From Channallabes apus (taxonomy: Eukaryota > Chordata > Actinopteri > Siluriformes > Clariidae), in NCBI GenBank assembly GCA_030522415.1, contig CM060131.1:3696501-3760500 (forward strand): 64,000 bases of DNA, written 5' to 3'. The position numbers were made by a program, and so were the translations under genes. Position 1 is the stretch's first letter, and every line of letters starts with the position of its first letter. Under the pieces are notes generated by a model. It saw only the letters and a list, made by a program, of their open reading frames with translations. It was not told the origin of the DNA and made no database searches. Below are positions 22,858-33,688 of the stretch, piece by piece.

Positions 22858-23347
22858 TTTTGTCTACAGAAATGACCAGGTCTGAGATGAAATCCGCAAA
22901 TTCACTAAGAAATTCAGAATACGGCCCTGGAGGTCTGTAAATTATAATTAGTGGAATCGACTGAGCTGACTTAATATACTTAAATACACTTATGTTACTA
23001 TAAAGAATTTCAAATGAGTTAAATTTGTGTCCGTGTTTTTGTACGATAGACAGATTATCATTATGAATAACTGCGACGCCTCCTCCTCTACCAGTTAACC
23101 GAGGCTGGTGTATGTAGCTGTATCCAGGAGGACTAGCTTCATTTAGAGCTACATACTCATCCTGTTTAACCCATGTTTCAGTTAAACAGAGTATATCAAA
23201 CGCCTGATCTGTGATAATTTCATTAACAATAACTGCTTTAGATGCGAGAGATCTAATATTTAACAATCCAAGCTTCAGATCAGAGGTGCCGGCTCCGCAT
23301 TCAGTGTGATCCGAGTTTGTGGTCTTTGGGAACAGACACAGTCTCAA
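22835..23347 (-). pseudogene. AP-type endonuclease fragment, L2-type
   Basis: 170 codons of an exonuclease/endonuclease/phosphatase fold: NIRSL near the start, then DILCLTETW (the metal-binding Glu), GRGGGVAVI and IIYRPPG. This is the 5' half of L2 ORF2, nicking target DNA to prime reverse transcription. It ends by frameshift and the catalytic GDFN motif continues in the neighbouring frame. Confidence 0.75.
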
Positions 23348-23435
23348 TATAGTGAACCCTGAGCGACGACTCTATGCAGCTAGCAGACGGTTGGTTTAGC
23401 CTGTCTGTCTGCTCCCTGGCCTGGGCTCTGGATTG

Positions 23436-23714
23436 TCACCGATTAACTAGACCTCTACTGAGACTATGAGCTATACTACAGGAAATGAGAGCAGCACCTT
23501 CCTGAGTGGGATGGACACCGTCCTGCCCTAACAGGCCAGCTTTGCCCTCAAAGGTCTTCCAATTGTCTATGAAGCCCACATTATTTTCGGAGCACCACCT
23601 GGACATCCAGCGGTTCAGCGACCATAACCTGCTGTAAGCTATGTCGCCACGTTGCATTGGGATGGGACCAGAGCATATTACTTCATCAGACATCGCCTTT
23701 GTTAGTTTAAACAC
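23436..23714 (-). pseudogene. L2 ORF1 fragment, SGNH-hydrolase-like
   Basis: 92 codons. Motifs GDIAYSRLWSLNRWM, NVGFIDNW and LGQDGVHPTQEGA match the C-terminal half of the SGNH/GDSL esterase domain found in ORF1 of many fish L2/CR1 elements; the D-x-x-H pair of the catalytic site is in QDGVHP. The N-terminal part with the catalytic serine is disrupted in 23720-23900. Confidence 0.65.
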
Positions 23715-24125
23715 CTCTGTAAAGTTACCCTTACTAACCTCTGACTGACGAAGGCGTATATCGTTAGCTCCAGCATGTATCTTTTAGAACCTATTCTGTC
23801 CTAGAGCCCTAAGATTACCTGCTATATCTGGTGCTCTGGCTCCCGGAATACACCTAACCACGTGCCTCAGTATAAAGTTTCCTATAACCAGAGCTCTTTC
23901 AGGTTTCTCAGCGGGTGCATCACTTAGGAGTGCAAAACTGTTGGACACGTGAAGCACAAAGGAGGTTTGTTCATGCTTTTATCACTTCTAGGTTGGACTA
24001 TTATAATGCCTTACTCTCTGGTTGTTCAACTAGTTGCATAAACAAGCTCCAGTTAGTCCAGAATTCAGCAGCGAGAGTCCTCACTAGAACCAGAAGATAT
24101 GAACACATCACCCCTATCTAATCCA

Positions 24126-24716
24126 CACTGCAATGGCTCTTGGGGTGTCAACAATAATCGATTCGGCAATGCATCGCGATGCGGGGCATGAACGATTCAG
24201 CATCGATGCGACAAAGTGCCATAATCGATTATGTCACTGTTTATTTTCTGGCGGAAAATAAAGTTGTGAAGTTTCAAATACTCCCAGTTCCGGGGGAATA
24301 ACAACAATAACAACAACAACAACAACGAGCAAGATGGCTGAGGCGGAGGGAGATGACCGCGATAGACGGGTTATTAAAAACGCGCCCAAAGCTTGGAAAG
24401 CGGACATCTGGGCACATTTCGTATTTTATGAAGTGAATGGGAAACTAGACAAGTCTTACGCGGTGTGTAAAATCTGACACACTAAAATCAAGCACGTTGG
24501 CAATACAGCTAACTTCTCGAACTATGTTGATCGTTGGCATCCTGAGTTAGCTTCAACAAAAATCTGTTGTTTAATATTGTATTGCCTCATGACTGAAAAA
24601 AAAAATTTGTTGTGTGCAGTAGAATTTTGATGGATCGCAATGCGTCATAGAATCAAATTGAATCGAATGGTTACCTGGTGAATCATAATGTGCCAATGCA
24701 CACCCCTAATTGGTGA
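24126..24716 (+). mobile_element. hAT-like element with BED-finger remnant
   Basis: Inserted in the L2 above. Ends GGGGTGTCAAC (left) and TGCACACCCC (right). From 24334 the plus strand encodes the start of a BED-zinc-finger hAT transposase (MAEAEGDDRDRRV, then KSYAVCK and HTKIKHVGNTANFSNY), with an internal stop; the catalytic RNase H-like domain is absent. Confidence 0.55.
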
Positions 24717-25339
24717 AATTTTGCATCTAATTTAAAATACCACTTTTATATTGACGTATAAAGCATTAAATGGTCTCGCACTGCAGTATCTGAGCGAACT
24801 GTAGGTGTCTTACGATTCCCCACGCCTACTTTGATCAATGGATGCAGGCTGCTTGTCAGAACAGCGTATTATGAAAACTACAGCAGGGGCAGAATTTTTT
24901 CTTACAAAGCCCCAAAATTATGAAATTATCAATGTTTAAGTCTAGGCTAAAAACCTATTTATTTAGCCAAGCATTTTAATAAATATATTTGCCATAAGGT
25001 AAAGGAGCAGATCTGGGGGACTCATGGACGTAGAGTATTATGGTGAACTGGTATGTTTAGATGCTGTCTTCCTCACTCTCATTTGATCACTCAGGTTTGT
25101 TGACGGTGAGGTGATTGTTTGCTTTACATCTCAGGGAGCCCTCATGTTTGTGTTTCCTTCTGGCTCTCCCTTTTAGTTATGCGGTCATAGTTAGTCCTGC
25201 CGGAGTCCCTGCTTGCACTCTACACTAAATATACATTCACATTATACATTATCTCTCTGTCGAGCTACACATGTCACTCCCAAGCTTCCAGTGATCAAGA
25301 CCCCCATTGCTCTTTGAACCTGACTGACGCCATGTCCAC

Positions 25340-25690
25340 TCGTAGCCAGGTATGTTATAAAACAGAGTTTTACTTCTTTGTTTTTAAAAATAATTCCGTC
25401 CACACAACCTACATTTTAAAAATATCGTTGTCCACATCAAAACGCCCTGTTAAGTGCTGTTACAATAGGAGCCCCCTCAGGGAGCCAATCAGAAGCCTAG
25501 ACAAAACGTCATTACCTGTTGTGCTTTGTAGAAATCCAATGGGTCTCGTCCGAAACAGCAGTCACTGTCTGCGGGGTCTGTGTTGTCAGATTTTTGTACA
25601 GTATGTAGCAGTGAGGGTAGTAGTACATTCAGGCACCTCTGTTCATTAACATAATGTGTGAGTAACTGCACGTGTATCTACACGCATGTG
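25340..25690. mobile_element. MITE related to the one at 62351
   Basis: Shares long stretches with 62395-62600, for example CTACATTTTAAAAATATCGT against CTACATTTGAAAAATATCTT, followed by the GCCCTGTTAAGT and ATCAGAAGCCTAGAC blocks. Two dispersed copies in unrelated contexts show it is a repeat. No coding content. Confidence 0.6.
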
Positions 25691-26060
25691 TATCTACACG
25701 TTATGTGACTAGGGATTTTTCCACTTCACCATGAAGATGGTCCTGGCCTCGGCTAATGCTGACAGCTGTTCTCTGAGGACTTGTGACTACAGTCGCTCGA
25801 TAGTTCAGAACTGGAATTTCCTACAGTCTACCTGAGCCTCCAATAACGAACTGGACTTCATATTAAATAAAAAGACATCAAATGTTGTATTGAACTTCCA
25901 GCTGCCTAACACACAGTATGACTGCAGATCAATCCCTGTTATCCAATATGACCCAAAAGAGGATGGGTTCCTTATTGAGTCTGGTTCCTCTTAAGGTTTC
26001 TTCCTATTGCCATCTCAGGAAGTTTTTCCTTTACACCGTCAGCTTTGGTCATGAGCTTTG

Positions 26061-26648
26061 GTTAATGACTGAAAGAACAAGATTGCAGATAGATAAAATT
26101 GGTTTTACTTTTTTTTGTATGGGTACATAAAAACAGACTGGAATAAGGATGTAAGTATTTTGAGATATTTTGTCAACTTTGGTATATGGAGGAGGTGCCT
26201 GTTCTTTTAAGCCTGTACAGTTTACAAATGAATGGATACAAGACTTAAATTTTATTTGTACAACAGTGGGCAATGTCGCAAAACAGATCTATAAATTAAA
26301 AATATGTAAGGGAAAAATTTAACTGTCAGTTTTGGCCCTACTCAGCAAGTGGGTAAAGGTACAAGAAAAAACCCACTAATGAACCAGACTCAAAAGGAAC
26401 CTGTCCTCATTTGGTGGATATAATATACATAGTGCGACCATAAATAAATCCCTGCTATATTATCAATTATAAATTTCATAACCAGGAAGATGTTTAAGTT
26501 ATATAGTCCACTTTTGCTGATAGAGGCTCGGGTACAAAACTGTTTATGGCAGTTTAAGTTCCAACTATTGAATGACCACATGAGCCATCACAGTAAAAAA
26601 AAAAAAAAAAAAAAAAAACAGCCAGTCCATGGACATCTGCATGGTCAA
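26061..26648 (-). repeat. L2 3' tail fragment and unassigned sequence
   Basis: Around 26360-26420 lies GAACCAGACTCAAAAGGAAC, the reverse complement of the L2 3' UTR text seen at 25965-25995. The remainder (26061-26350 and 26430-26590) is AT-rich and unassigned, with a poly-A tract at 26596-26617 just left of the LTR element. Confidence 0.4.
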
Positions 26649-27570
26649 TGTTACGACCCCCGGTCTAGGGTCAAGGGACGCAACAAAGAAAATAATAAAC
26701 TGGTTAGAAATAAATATTCTTGAAACCAAGATGTTGTGCGTGGTTTTTATTTGAACACACACGCACATATACATACAGGAAGCTCTGGGCTTCAGGATTG
26801 GGCCAGGCCAAAACAATAAACGAAACCCCCCCCTCTATCTCCACCCTCAAACTAGCTAAACTATCAAAAAGAAAACTGAAATCAAAATACAAAAACTAAA
26901 CTAGCTTCCTAACTACTTACAAAAAAACAGGGGACAACAAAAATGGCACCCAACCCCTACTGCTTCCTTGCAACTATGTACAAACAAGAAAAGAACAAAA
27001 TATATATACACAATATTTACAACAAAGAAAACTATATACAAAAGCGGGAGGAACACTTCCATCCACGCTAACACAAACAAACAAAAGAAAACCCAAAAAC
27101 AACAAAAGGGAAGGAGAGAGGCAAGGCGCGACACACAGGCTCTCTCTCCAACCAAACAAACCAAAAACACACACACACTCAAAACAAATACAAAATAACA
27201 AACAAATACACAGTCACACTTCAACATACAACCACTCAATCAATCACTCAATCAATCAATCACACAATCCAACAACCTCACAATCACGATCCAACAATTC
27301 ACTAATTAACCAATCAACAACGGAGCACGGAAGTCACACACAAGGCATAAGTCGCGCACTTCCTGCTTCCACTCGCGAGCTTAAGAAGGCACGCAGATCC
27401 ACAGCCAGCCAATCACGGCGCACGTCACGGCACGTTCCATCGGGGCGGGGCTTCCTGCGAAAAGGAGAGCGGGAGAGAGAAAGGGGGGAGAGATCGCGCA
27501 CGCGCCGCCGTCGCGCATGCGCACATACCCGCGCTACACACACATACGTGCATTACTTCTGCACGTAACA
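26649..27570 (-). repeat. LTR (3' LTR) of the Gypsy-like element
   Basis: 922 bp, terminal TGTTACG/CGTAACA. Compared with the other LTR it lacks a roughly 10-bp repeat near 26930 and a few bases in A and CA tracts. Rich in CAAT-like repeats (CAATCAATCACTCAATCAAT near 27235) and a GC-rich segment at 27360-27540. Confidence 0.9.
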
Positions 27571-29741
27571 CCCCCACCCATAAAAGTCAAAACCTTTATT
27601 TTGACAAAAAGACATATAAAGAAATACATAAAATCTATGTCTGTCACCAATATTGAGGCTGCACCAACACAGATGGAAACAATTAGACAGGTTAAGATAG
27701 CTATAAAACATTTAGCCAATGTTACATTAGCCCCCTGCGCCGCCACCAATTGCGAACGGCCCATCTGTAATGGTGCAACAGTTTCATCAGACAAGACTGG
27801 TTCAACATGACATTTTGCTCTGACAGGTGTATTTTGCAGAAAAGATTCAGATAAATTGACAGCATCATTAAACTTTTGTGCTTGTGCACGTGTAACTGCA
27901 CATGATGGGAATACTGTGGGACAAATGGAAATACCATCATTAACATCAGCTACTGGTTTTTCTGTTACAATAGGACAAGGGAAAACAACACCACCTGCCA
28001 GATCATTACCCAGGATTACCTGAACTCCTTCAACAGGGAGTTCGGTACAAATACCAACACGTACTTCTCCCTTCACTATTTCTGTCTCAAGATAAATGTC
28101 ATGAAGTGGAACTGTGATACAGCCTGCTCCTATGCCACGTAAAATAACATCAGTGCCTGTGTAGGTTTTTTGAGACAGTGAAAGTGTACCAGCTAACATC
28201 AGAGTCTGTGCTGCACCTGTATCTCGCAGAATGGACACTGGTCTGCGAATACCTTCAGGGCTATCTGCCACCGACCCTTGTAACATGAATGGTTTATATA
28301 CTTCCACCGTTTGTTCAGGTAAGACGTGTTTTAATTGCCTTTCCACAAACCCCACAGATTTTGACTTTACAGTTGTATTCTTTTTCTTCCAGGCATCACA
28401 GTCTGAAATGAGATGATCAGCACCCAAACAGTAAAAACACACTCTACCTCCCCCTGAGCGATACTGAGAAGTTCTAAAAGTACTCCCTCTTGCAGGTTTC
28501 ACACTGCTTGCTGAAGGTTTCACCTGCTCTTCAACCCCACGGACAGCGAATTTATCCGTTCTCACAGTAGGAGAAAATACAGTACGGTGCGTCAACTCAA
28601 ATTCATCAGCCAATACCGCGGCTGCTGATAATGACATGACTTTTTGCTCATTCAAGTGCAATACAACATTTTCATTGACACAATTTTTAAAGTCCTCCAA
28701 CAGAATTAACTCTTTAAGAGCCTCAAAAGTGGTAGCTTTAGTTGCAGCACACCACTTTTCAAACAGTGTTTGCTTTTCACGGGCAAACTCCACAAATGTT
28801 TGTCTGTCTGTCTTTTTATGGGACCTAAATTTTTGTCTATAAGCCTCTGGAACTAACTCATACGCACGCAGAACAGTTTGTTTGACCGTGTCGTAATCCA
28901 GGCTTTGTTCAACAGGCAACGCAGAGCACACATCCTGCGCTTTACCAGTCAATTTACACTGTAACAAGAGAGCCCACATTGCTCTCGGCCACTGTAACGT
29001 AGCTGCCACACGTTCAAAAGCTATGAAATAGCTATCCACCTCGGTCTCTCTAAAAGGAGGTACTAAAACAATATGCTTGCTTACATCGAAATGGGTTGGG
29101 GAGGTAGTCACTGGGGCAGAAACTGGAGAAGAGGAGCCCGGCGCAGCCGTTGCAGGTAACTGTGCGAATGATGGAAATGCAGGGGAACTCTCCGGCGCAA
29201 TCTCAGCCCGGTGTAGCCGGCTGAAATCTCGCCGAAAATGCTCCCTCTCCATCTCAAGCTCCAGCTCTCGCAACCGTAACCTTTGAGCTTCTGTTTCTTC
29301 ACGTTTAATTTCCAGCTCCACCTCCCTCGTTTTTAGAACCAAAAGCTGGTTTGATTCCCCAATTGGTGGTGTGGTTACCTTATGCTTGGCGGGCGTGGAA
29401 GGTGACTGCGGCGCAGGTAATGGCCTACCGTCGACCTCCGTCGGCGTTGAAGCGTCCCTGTCCTCAGCACACTCTCCAGGCTCTCCAGGCAAAATCTGCT
29501 GTTCAATTAAATTGTCAAGCAATATTCTTTTAACTTCTCTTTTAAGACCTCTTCTTGGCACCTCAACTTCAAAAAATTCAGCAATGCTGAACAAATCGTC
29601 CTTACGACACTGGTCAAACTGCTCTCGGCTAGGAGCCAGTGTAAAGGCAATTAAGTCAAATGCCATTGTTCTATCACTACTGTCCAACCTAAGAAGACAG
29701 CCAAACAAACAAAAAGGGCGAATATCTTCCACAATAGACAA
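27534..29741 (-). CDS. Gag-protease polyprotein with SCAN-like capsid
   Basis: 735 open codons. The start used by the element is probably the ATG at 29666 (MAFDLIAFT), residue 26 of this frame. Order: N-terminal helical domain (QCRKDDLFSIAEFF), a charged coiled coil around residues 135-185, a capsid region resembling SCAN/Gmr1-type Gag (AYRQKFR, FVEFAREKQTLFEKWC, LKELILLEDF), a CCHC knuckle (CFYCLGADHLISDC), then an aspartic protease (LRDTGAAQTLML, ILGNDLAGG). RT, RNase H and integrase are absent: after the protease the frame goes straight to a hydrophobic segment (CFIAILTCLIVSICVG) and the polypurine tract. The frame runs on into the left LTR, ending at 27534. Uninterrupted, so possibly still translated. 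SCAN domains in vertebrate zinc-finger genes are thought to derive from Gag of this kind. Confidence 0.85.
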   Translation of the reverse strand: MSIVEDIRPFCLFGCLLRLDSSDRTMAFDLIAFTLAPSREQFDQCRKDDLFSIAEFFEVEVPRRGLKREVKRILLDNLIEQQILPGEPGECAEDRDASTPTEVDGRPLPAPQSPSTPAKHKVTTPPIGESNQLLVLKTREVELEIKREETEAQRLRLRELELEMEREHFRRDFSRLHRAEIAPESSPAFPSFAQLPATAAPGSSSPVSAPVTTSPTHFDVSKHIVLVPPFRETEVDSYFIAFERVAATLQWPRAMWALLLQCKLTGKAQDVCSALPVEQSLDYDTVKQTVLRAYELVPEAYRQKFRSHKKTDRQTFVEFAREKQTLFEKWCAATKATTFEALKELILLEDFKNCVNENVVLHLNEQKVMSLSAAAVLADEFELTHRTVFSPTVRTDKFAVRGVEEQVKPSASSVKPARGSTFRTSQYRSGGGRVCFYCLGADHLISDCDAWKKKNTTVKSKSVGFVERQLKHVLPEQTVEVYKPFMLQGSVADSPEGIRRPVSILRDTGAAQTLMLAGTLSLSQKTYTGTDVILRGIGAGCITVPLHDIYLETEIVKGEVRVGICTELPVEGVQVILGNDLAGGVVFPCPIVTEKPVADVNDGISICPTVFPSCAVTRAQAQKFNDAVNLSESFLQNTPVRAKCHVEPVLSDETVAPLQMGRSQLVAAQGANVTLAKCFIAILTCLIVSICVGAASILVTDIDFMYFFICLFVKIKVLTFMGGGVTCRSNARMCV

Positions 29742-29753
29742 GCCACCACTTGT

Positions 29754-29822
29754 TAGCTAGTAACTGGCAATGGACGAGTTCCCACTTTTTAGCCAGTGAT
29801 TGGCAACGGACGAGCCCCCACT
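29754..29822 (-). promoter_or_regulatory. Primer binding site, tandemly duplicated
   Basis: The strand reading into the interior has TGGGGGCTCGTCCG (reverse of 29807-29820), 2 bp from the LTR, a match to the 3' end of proline tRNA. A second diverged copy of the same block (TGGGAACTCGTCC, reverse of 29771-29783) lies about 36 bp further in, as part of a tandem repeat. Confidence 0.65.
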
Positions 29823-30762
29823 TGTTACGACCCCCGGTCTAGGGTCAAGGGACGCAACAAAGAAAATAATAAATTGGTTAGAAATAAATATTCTTGAAAC
29901 CAAGATGTTGTGCGTGGTTTTTATTTGAACACACACGCACATATACATACAGGAAGCTCTGGGCTTCAGGATTGGGCCAGGCCAAAACAATAAACGAAAC
30001 CCCCCCTCTATCTCCACCCTCAAACTAGCTAAACTATCAAAAAGAAAACTGAAATCAAAATACAAAAACTAAACTAGCTTCCTAACTACTTACAAAAAAA
30101 CAGGAGAAAACAGGGGACAACAAAAATGGCACCCAACCCCTACTGCTTCCTTGCAACTATGTACAAACAAAAAGAAAAGAACAAAATATATATACACAAT
30201 ATTTACAACAAAGAAAACTATATACAAAAGCGGGAGGAACACTTCCATCCACGCTAACACAAACAAACAAAAGAAAACCCAAAAACAACAAAAGGGAAGG
30301 AGAGAGGCAAGGCGCGACACACAGGCTCTCTCTCCAACCAAACAAACCAAAAACACACACACACTCAAAACAAATACAAAATAACAAACAAATACACAGT
30401 CACACTTCAACATACAACCACTCAATCAATCACTCAATCAATCAATCACACAATCCAACAACCTCACAATCACGATCCAACAATTCACTAATTAACCAAT
30501 CAACAACGGAGCACGGAAGTCACACACAAGGCATAAGTCGCGCACTTCCTGCTTCCACTCGCGAGCTTAAGAAGGCACGCAGATCCACAGCCAGCCAATC
30601 ACGGCGCACGTCACGGCACGTTCCATCGGGGCGGGGCTTCCTGCGAAAAGGAGAGCGGGAGAGAGAAAGGGGGGAGAGATCGCGCACGCGCCGCCGTCGC
30701 GCATGCGCACATACCCGCGCTACACACACACACATACGTGCACCACTCCTCTGCACGTAACA
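29823..30762 (-). repeat. LTR (5' LTR) of the Gypsy-like element
   Basis: 940 bp copy of the left LTR. In element orientation it lies upstream of the primer site and gag, and so holds the promoter. The TGCGCATGCGCGAC-type GC-rich part at 30680-30720 is a likely promoter area, by analogy only. Confidence 0.9.
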
Positions 30763-30767
30763 GTCAA

Positions 30768-31135
30768 GAACACATGGGGCTATTCTCAGCATTAGCTAAA
30801 GGTAATGTGAGGAGAACTTTAATCAGAAGTGATGTGGATATGTCAGCCAACTTCACCATAATAGTGAAAACCCTCCAATGTGGCTGAATTGAAAAATTCT
30901 GCAAAGAAGACTGGGCCAAAAGTTTATTTGTTTATATGTGAAAGACTCATTGGCAGTTATCGCAAACACTTGATTTCAGTTGTTGACCCAAGTGTCGCAC
31001 AATTAGTTATTAGGATTAGGGGGCAATTATTTTTTCCACACAGGCATTTGGCTTTTTCCCCATAATAAATGGAATCACCATTTAAAAACTGCATTTTATA
31101 TTTACTTGGGTTCTCTTCGTGTAATATAAATTATG
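30768..31135 (+). mobile_element. Tc1-like 3' end relic
   Basis: The plus strand resembles the 3' third of the Tc1 family seen complete at 55761-57489 (compare GAAAGACTCATTGGCAGTTA and GGGGGCAATTATTTTTTCCA with the reverse of that element). The transposase C-terminus is recognisable but full of changes. Its 5' part was probably split off by the LTR insertion or lost. Confidence 0.5.
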
Positions 31136-31139
31136 TAAT

Positions 31140-32110
31140 GATCTCACTGTAAATGATTGATGATGGCATAGGTAAGCAGCTTGGTGTGAAGAAATCAACT
31201 GTGGGAGTGATTATTAGAAAATGAAAGACATACAGTACAAGACCACTGATAATCTCCGTCGATCTGGGGCTCCATGCAAGATCTCACCCCGTGGGATCAA
31301 AATGATCACAAGAACTGTGAGCAAACATCTCAAAACTACACGGTGGAACCTAGTGAATGACCTGCAGAGAGCTGGGACCAAAGTAACAAAGTCTACCATC
31401 AGTAACACACTGCGCCACCAGGGACTCAAATCCTGTAGTGCCAGACGTGTCCCCCTGCTTAAGCCAGTTCATGTTCAGGCCCGTCTGAAGTTTGCTAGAG
31501 AGCATTTGGAAGAAGAGGATTGGGAGAATGTCATATGGTCAGATGAAACCAAAATAAAACTTTTTGGTAAAAACTCAACTTGTCATGTTTGGAGGAGAAA
31601 GGATGCTGAGTTGCATCCAAAGAACACCATACCTACTGTGAAGCACGGGGGTGGAAGCATCATGCTTTGGGGCTTTTTTTTTCTGCAAAGGAACCAGGAC
31701 GATTTATGCATGTAAAAGAAAGAATGAATGTATTGTGAGATTTTGAGTGAAAACCTTCCATCAGCAAGGGCATTGAAGATGAAACATGGCTGGGTCTTTC
31801 AGCATGACAATGATCCCAAACACACCGCCCAGGCAATGAAGGAGTGGCTTTGTAAAAAGCATTTCAAGGTCCTGGAATGGCCTAGCCAATCTCCAGATGT
31901 CAACCCCATAGAAAATCATTGTAGGGAGTTAAAAATCTTTGTTGCCCATCGACAGCCCCAAAACATCACTGCTCTAGAGGGGATCTGCATGGAGGAATGA
32001 GCCAAAAAGGCCAGCAACAATGTGTAATAACCTTGTGAAGACTTACAGAAAACGTTTGACCTCTGTCACTGCCAACAAAGGGTATATAACTACAGTAAGT
32101 ATTGAGATTA
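31140..32110 (+). mobile_element. Tc1-like transposon, degenerate
   Basis: Holds most of a Tc1 transposase (next entry) and the 3' flank ending near ATATAACTACAGTAAGTATT. The 5' inverted repeat is missing. It belongs to the same family as the minus-strand copy at 34500-35590. Confidence 0.75.
31147..32020 (+). pseudogene. Tc1 transposase pseudogene
   Basis: Starts in the helix-turn-helix region (GIGKQLGVKKSTVG), with a stop near 31222. The open frame 31221-31715 covers GAPCKISPRG, the second HTH (STISNTLRHQGLKS) and the first catalytic aspartate in IWSDETK. A lesion near 31675-31730 interrupts it. Frame 31728-32000 has the second aspartate in [11 protein letters not shown] and the glutamate in [15 protein letters not shown]. 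So the DD34E triad is readable but split over frames. Inactive. Confidence 0.8.
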
Positions 32111-32149
32111 TCGAATTGCTATTGACCAAATAAAATAATTTCATATTTC

Positions 32150-32480
32150 ATTTTTTTCAAATGTAATTTTATTTGTCCCATACACAACCATACACAGTAT
32201 AAGATGCAGTAAAATGCTTACATAACTGTTTGTGACCTTAAAAAAGAAAAAGGAAGTAAGGAGGCAAAATGCTAATAAGAGAGAATAAAATATAAAATAT
32301 AAAATATACAATTTTATAAAATCTTGGCAAATATTTAATCAGGCAAAAAAAAATTGCATGATTACAAGTGTTACTAATGATGTAGTGGGAGTATAGGCGT
32401 CTATTACTTTAAGCGCACAGTACACTGCAGCATTTCACATACTTGACCTTTTCCCTCTAATAAAACAGTAAAATAATACA
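32150..32480 (-). mobile_element. Rex1-like 3' tail fragment
   Basis: Matches the 3' end of the Rex1-like insertion at 40577 (shared CATACACAACCATACACAGT and GCAGTAAAATGCTT). 5'-truncated and non-coding. The following 32481-32860 holds no gene or repeat that I recognise. Confidence 0.55.
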
Positions 32481-32864
32481 TTAAATTGCCAGTCAGTAAT
32501 TTTTGTCCCCACCCATTTAAAAGCAAGCACCCTGTACTGTAAAATCCTGATAGTTGACAGAACCCTAACCTCACATGACAAATGTCAATAGAGACGCATT
32601 AGAGATGCTGAAAATGAAGGAAAACCTTGTAAATGAAAAACTCTGGATGGAATTTAAAATGTTTCCAAAAGCATTGAAAATACCAAGGCACATGCCAATA
32701 GCGTCATTTTGCATGTGCTTTTTTCCCCCTTGACTTTTTAAAAGTTTCTTAATTGAATCTCTCCATGAAGAATAATACATGGTTTTACAGTACAAAAATG
32801 CATCTTAGCAGGTGAAGATATCTTAAATTAAAGTAAGAACGCTTATATATACTGTGCACACATA

Positions 32865-33680
32865 CAGGTACATCTCAATATGTTAGAATATCATTGAAAT
32901 GTTGATTTATTTCAGTAATTCATTACAAAAAGTGAAACTCATATATCATATAGATTCATTAAATGTATATTTGATCGTTTATGGCTTACACACTCTAATC
33001 TCCATTCTAATTAACTCAAATCACCTGTACAGTTTCTTGAGCCTTTAAAGGCTCTCTCAGTCTTGTTCAGTAGGCTACACAATCATGGGGAAGACTGATT
33101 ACTTGACTGCTGTCCAGAAGACGATCACTGACACCTGCACAAAAAAAGGTGCACAAGCAACAGGGATGATCGCAGCCTTAAGAGGAGAAATGGGGAAACT
33201 GCACCTGCAGTAAATTTTGCATTTCATTTGGAAATCAAGGTCCCAGAGCCTGGGGGAAGAGAGGAGAGGCACAGAATCCAAGTTGCTTGAGGTCGAATGT
33301 AAAGTTTGGGGAGCTGTGTCCTCTGCTGGCATTGGTCCACTGTGTTTTATCAGGTACAAGGTCAGCCCAGCTGTCTACCAGGAGGTTTTCGAGCATGCTT
33401 CCCTCTGCTGAGCAGCTTTATCGAGATGCTGGTTTGATATATATATATATATATATCCCGTTGCATGCATTACTGAAGCAATGCAGTGTGCCATGGAAGT
33501 CTGAGGCACTGCTGAGGTATTACGGAAACCCAGGTTGTTCTGAAAGCACCCGTCAGCTCTTCTACTGTATGTTGTCTGGTGTCTCATATCTTCTTCTCAA
33601 TACCCCATAGATTTTCTATGGTGTTTAGGTTGGGTGAGTTTGCTGGGCAATCAAACACAGGGATACCATGATCCTTAATC
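32865..33680. mobile_element. Rearranged Tc1-like relic
   Basis: The left end has the Tc1 terminal text CAGGTACATCTCAATATGTT. A plus-strand start at 33087 gives GKTDYLTAVQKTITDTCTK-like sequence, the N-terminus of a transposase. From about 33230 the sequence continues in opposite orientation (the text around 33270-33680 reads as transposase on the minus strand). So this is an element with an internal deletion or inversion. No intact frame. Confidence 0.5.
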
Positions 33681-33688
33681 TACATATA

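Larger units (their letters stand above)
21171..23950 (-). mobile_element. L2-like non-LTR element, near full length
   Basis: The most complete L2-type copy in the window, reading right to left. From the 5' side: ORF1 piece with an SGNH-esterase-like domain (23436-23714), apurinic-type endonuclease (22835-23347), RT (22171-22857), C-terminal RT region (21740-21979) and a 3' UTR (21171-21740). The 3' UTR closely matches 46680-47400, another copy of the same family. All ORFs are broken by frameshifts or stops. Confidence 0.75.
23890..26060 (+). mobile_element. L2-like element, plus strand, with two insertions
   Basis: The plus-strand C-terminal RT region (23915-24121: [20 protein letters not shown], then [17 protein letters not shown]) continues after an hAT-like insertion at 24716-24980, where the YKAPKLW block is coded. 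The 3' UTR (24980-26060) matches the minus-strand copy at 21171-21740 in reverse. A second MITE interrupts it at about 25340-25690. The 3' end contains the L2 tail text GGTTCCTCTTAAGGTTTCTT. Confidence 0.65.
26649..30762 (-). mobile_element. Gypsy-like LTR element, gag-protease only
   Basis: Two long LTRs (26649-27570 and 29823-30762) with ends TGTTACG and CGTAACA flank a 2.25 kb interior. The 5-bp target duplication GTCAA is seen at 26644-26648 and 30763-30767. The interior encodes one long minus-strand Gag-protease frame and no RT, RNase H or integrase, so the element is non-autonomous. The primer site next to the right LTR matches a proline tRNA end; a G-rich polypurine tract sits at 27571-27583. 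The LTRs differ by a few small indels and substitutions only, so insertion is recent. Confidence 0.9.

Noticed and set aside
26913..27239. Cys/Phe-rich ORF of 108 codons, repeated at 30090-30425
   Set aside because: Both lie inside LTR copies and arise from CA/AAC-rich repeats; duplicated because the LTR is duplicated, not because of coding selection.
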